The translations under genes were made by a program, and so were the position numbers. Shown here piece by piece: positions 63,883-64,000 of a DNA stretch of 64,000 bases (the stretch's first letter is position 1; each line of letters begins with the position of its first letter). Origin of the DNA: Flavipsychrobacter sp. (GTDB lineage Bacteria; Bacteroidota; Bacteroidia; Chitinophagales; Chitinophagaceae); assembly GCA_016787265.1 (NCBI GenBank), contig JAEUVF010000005.1:1-64000 (forward strand). The letters are read 5' to 3'. The notes below the pieces were generated by a model. The model ran no database searches and had not been told where the DNA came from. It worked only from the letters and a program-made list of their open reading frames with translations.

Positions 63883-64000
63883 ATGAAAATTACGGATATC
63901 AAAGCAACTACGGTTGCGGTACCATTGGAAGCGCCAATCAGACATGCAAATGGGTGTCACTGGGGCCGTTTTATCAGAACAATAGTTGAGGTTGAAACAG
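63883..64000 (+). CDS. enolase-superfamily dehydratase, 5' part (cut by window end)
   Basis: ATG directly after the SDR stop codon opens a frame ([20 protein letters not shown]..., 39 codons) that runs off the window. The N-terminal capping-domain pattern, I-x-D-I-x-A-T-x-V-x-V-P-L then P-I-R-H-A-N-G-x-H-W-G-R-F and R-T-I-V-E-V-E-T, is that of the mandelate racemase/glucarate dehydratase branch of the enolase superfamily. These enzymes dehydrate sugar acids. The rest of the catalytic barrel is not visible. Adjacency with zero spacing to the SDR suggests the two work in one pathway. Confidence 0.75.
   Translation, partial: MKITDIKATTVAVPLEAPIRHANGCHWGRFIRTIVEVET

Noticed and set aside
1..64000. 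tRNA, rRNA or riboswitch genes
   Set aside because: I found no TPsiC-like box, rRNA segment or recognisable riboswitch core on reading both strands; a covariance search could overturn this.

Overview
The window looks like chromosomal DNA of a free-living Bacteroidota, most likely family Chitinophagaceae or close kin. The evidence is two SusC/SusD pairs, IPExxxVDY and TIGR02757 family proteins, a Rho with a long disordered insert, many Sec-exported lipoproteins, and a promoter of exact Bacteroidota type (TTTG, 19 bp, TACATTTG). The placement rests on gene content only. I see no rRNA or tRNA genes, no CRISPR array, and no transposase or phage genes.

Layout. 1-7.7 kb: exported propeller-amidohydrolase, an Fe(II)/2OG-type oxygenase, a DUF3089 lipoprotein, an orphan ExbD and asnS. 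7.9-11.8 kb: rho, mnmH (selU) and selD in tight succession; the last two supply selenophosphate and use it to make 2-selenouridine in tRNA. 11.8-14.8 kb: compact minus-strand cluster of an M28 peptidase, an IPExxxVDY protein, a GNAT and a pterin dehydratase. 14.9-24.4 kb: SNF2 helicase, a small unlisted gene, tatC, rpiB, a second M28 peptidase, an Arg/Asp repeat protein and a deoxyhypusine-synthase-like protein. This stretch is rich in intergenic repeats: GGTGAAA arrays, purine/pyrimidine tracts, and a degenerate array bounded by two terminators. 24.3-33.4 kb: two small exported paralogues, housekeeping metabolism (AcpH-like, CoA-transferase, trans-sulfuration PLP enzyme), then an enoyl-CoA hydratase and PaaZ-like pair. 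33.5-42 kb: small accessory proteins, two Crp/Fnr-type regulators (one beside a perfect FNR-type box), a beta-lactamase-fold/alpha-beta-hydrolase fusion, and a TonB-dependent receptor.

42.2-64 kb holds two adjacent polysaccharide utilisation loci. PUL1 is SusC-SusD-(terminator)-GH16-sulfatase, pointing to a sulfated glycan. PUL2 opens with a GntR/UTRA regulator, followed by SusC, SusD, a phosphomannose-isomerase-like enzyme, an MFS sugar porter, a lipoprotein, a predicted propeller lipoprotein, an SGNH esterase, a mutarotase-like protein, an SDR dehydrogenase, and the start of an enolase-superfamily dehydratase cut by the window end. The last three together resemble an oxidative (non-phosphorylating) sugar-acid pathway. 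A palindrome GTATGT-N4-ACATAC lies directly against the -7 box of the GntR gene, and a related three-half-site version lies before the PUL2 susC, so autoregulation plus local control of PUL2 is readable from the DNA.

Most interesting signals: the GntR operator pair; the FNR-type box matched by an E-x-x-S-R recognition helix; the GGTGAAA repeats that recur directly behind terminator U-tracts or at stop codons; the CACCCGACCGGT palindromes flanking a small gene; the terminator-bounded repeat array at 20.6-20.9 kb; and an orphan minus-strand terminator in the PUL1 susC leader. All functional claims come from reading motifs and family patterns; no database search was run.
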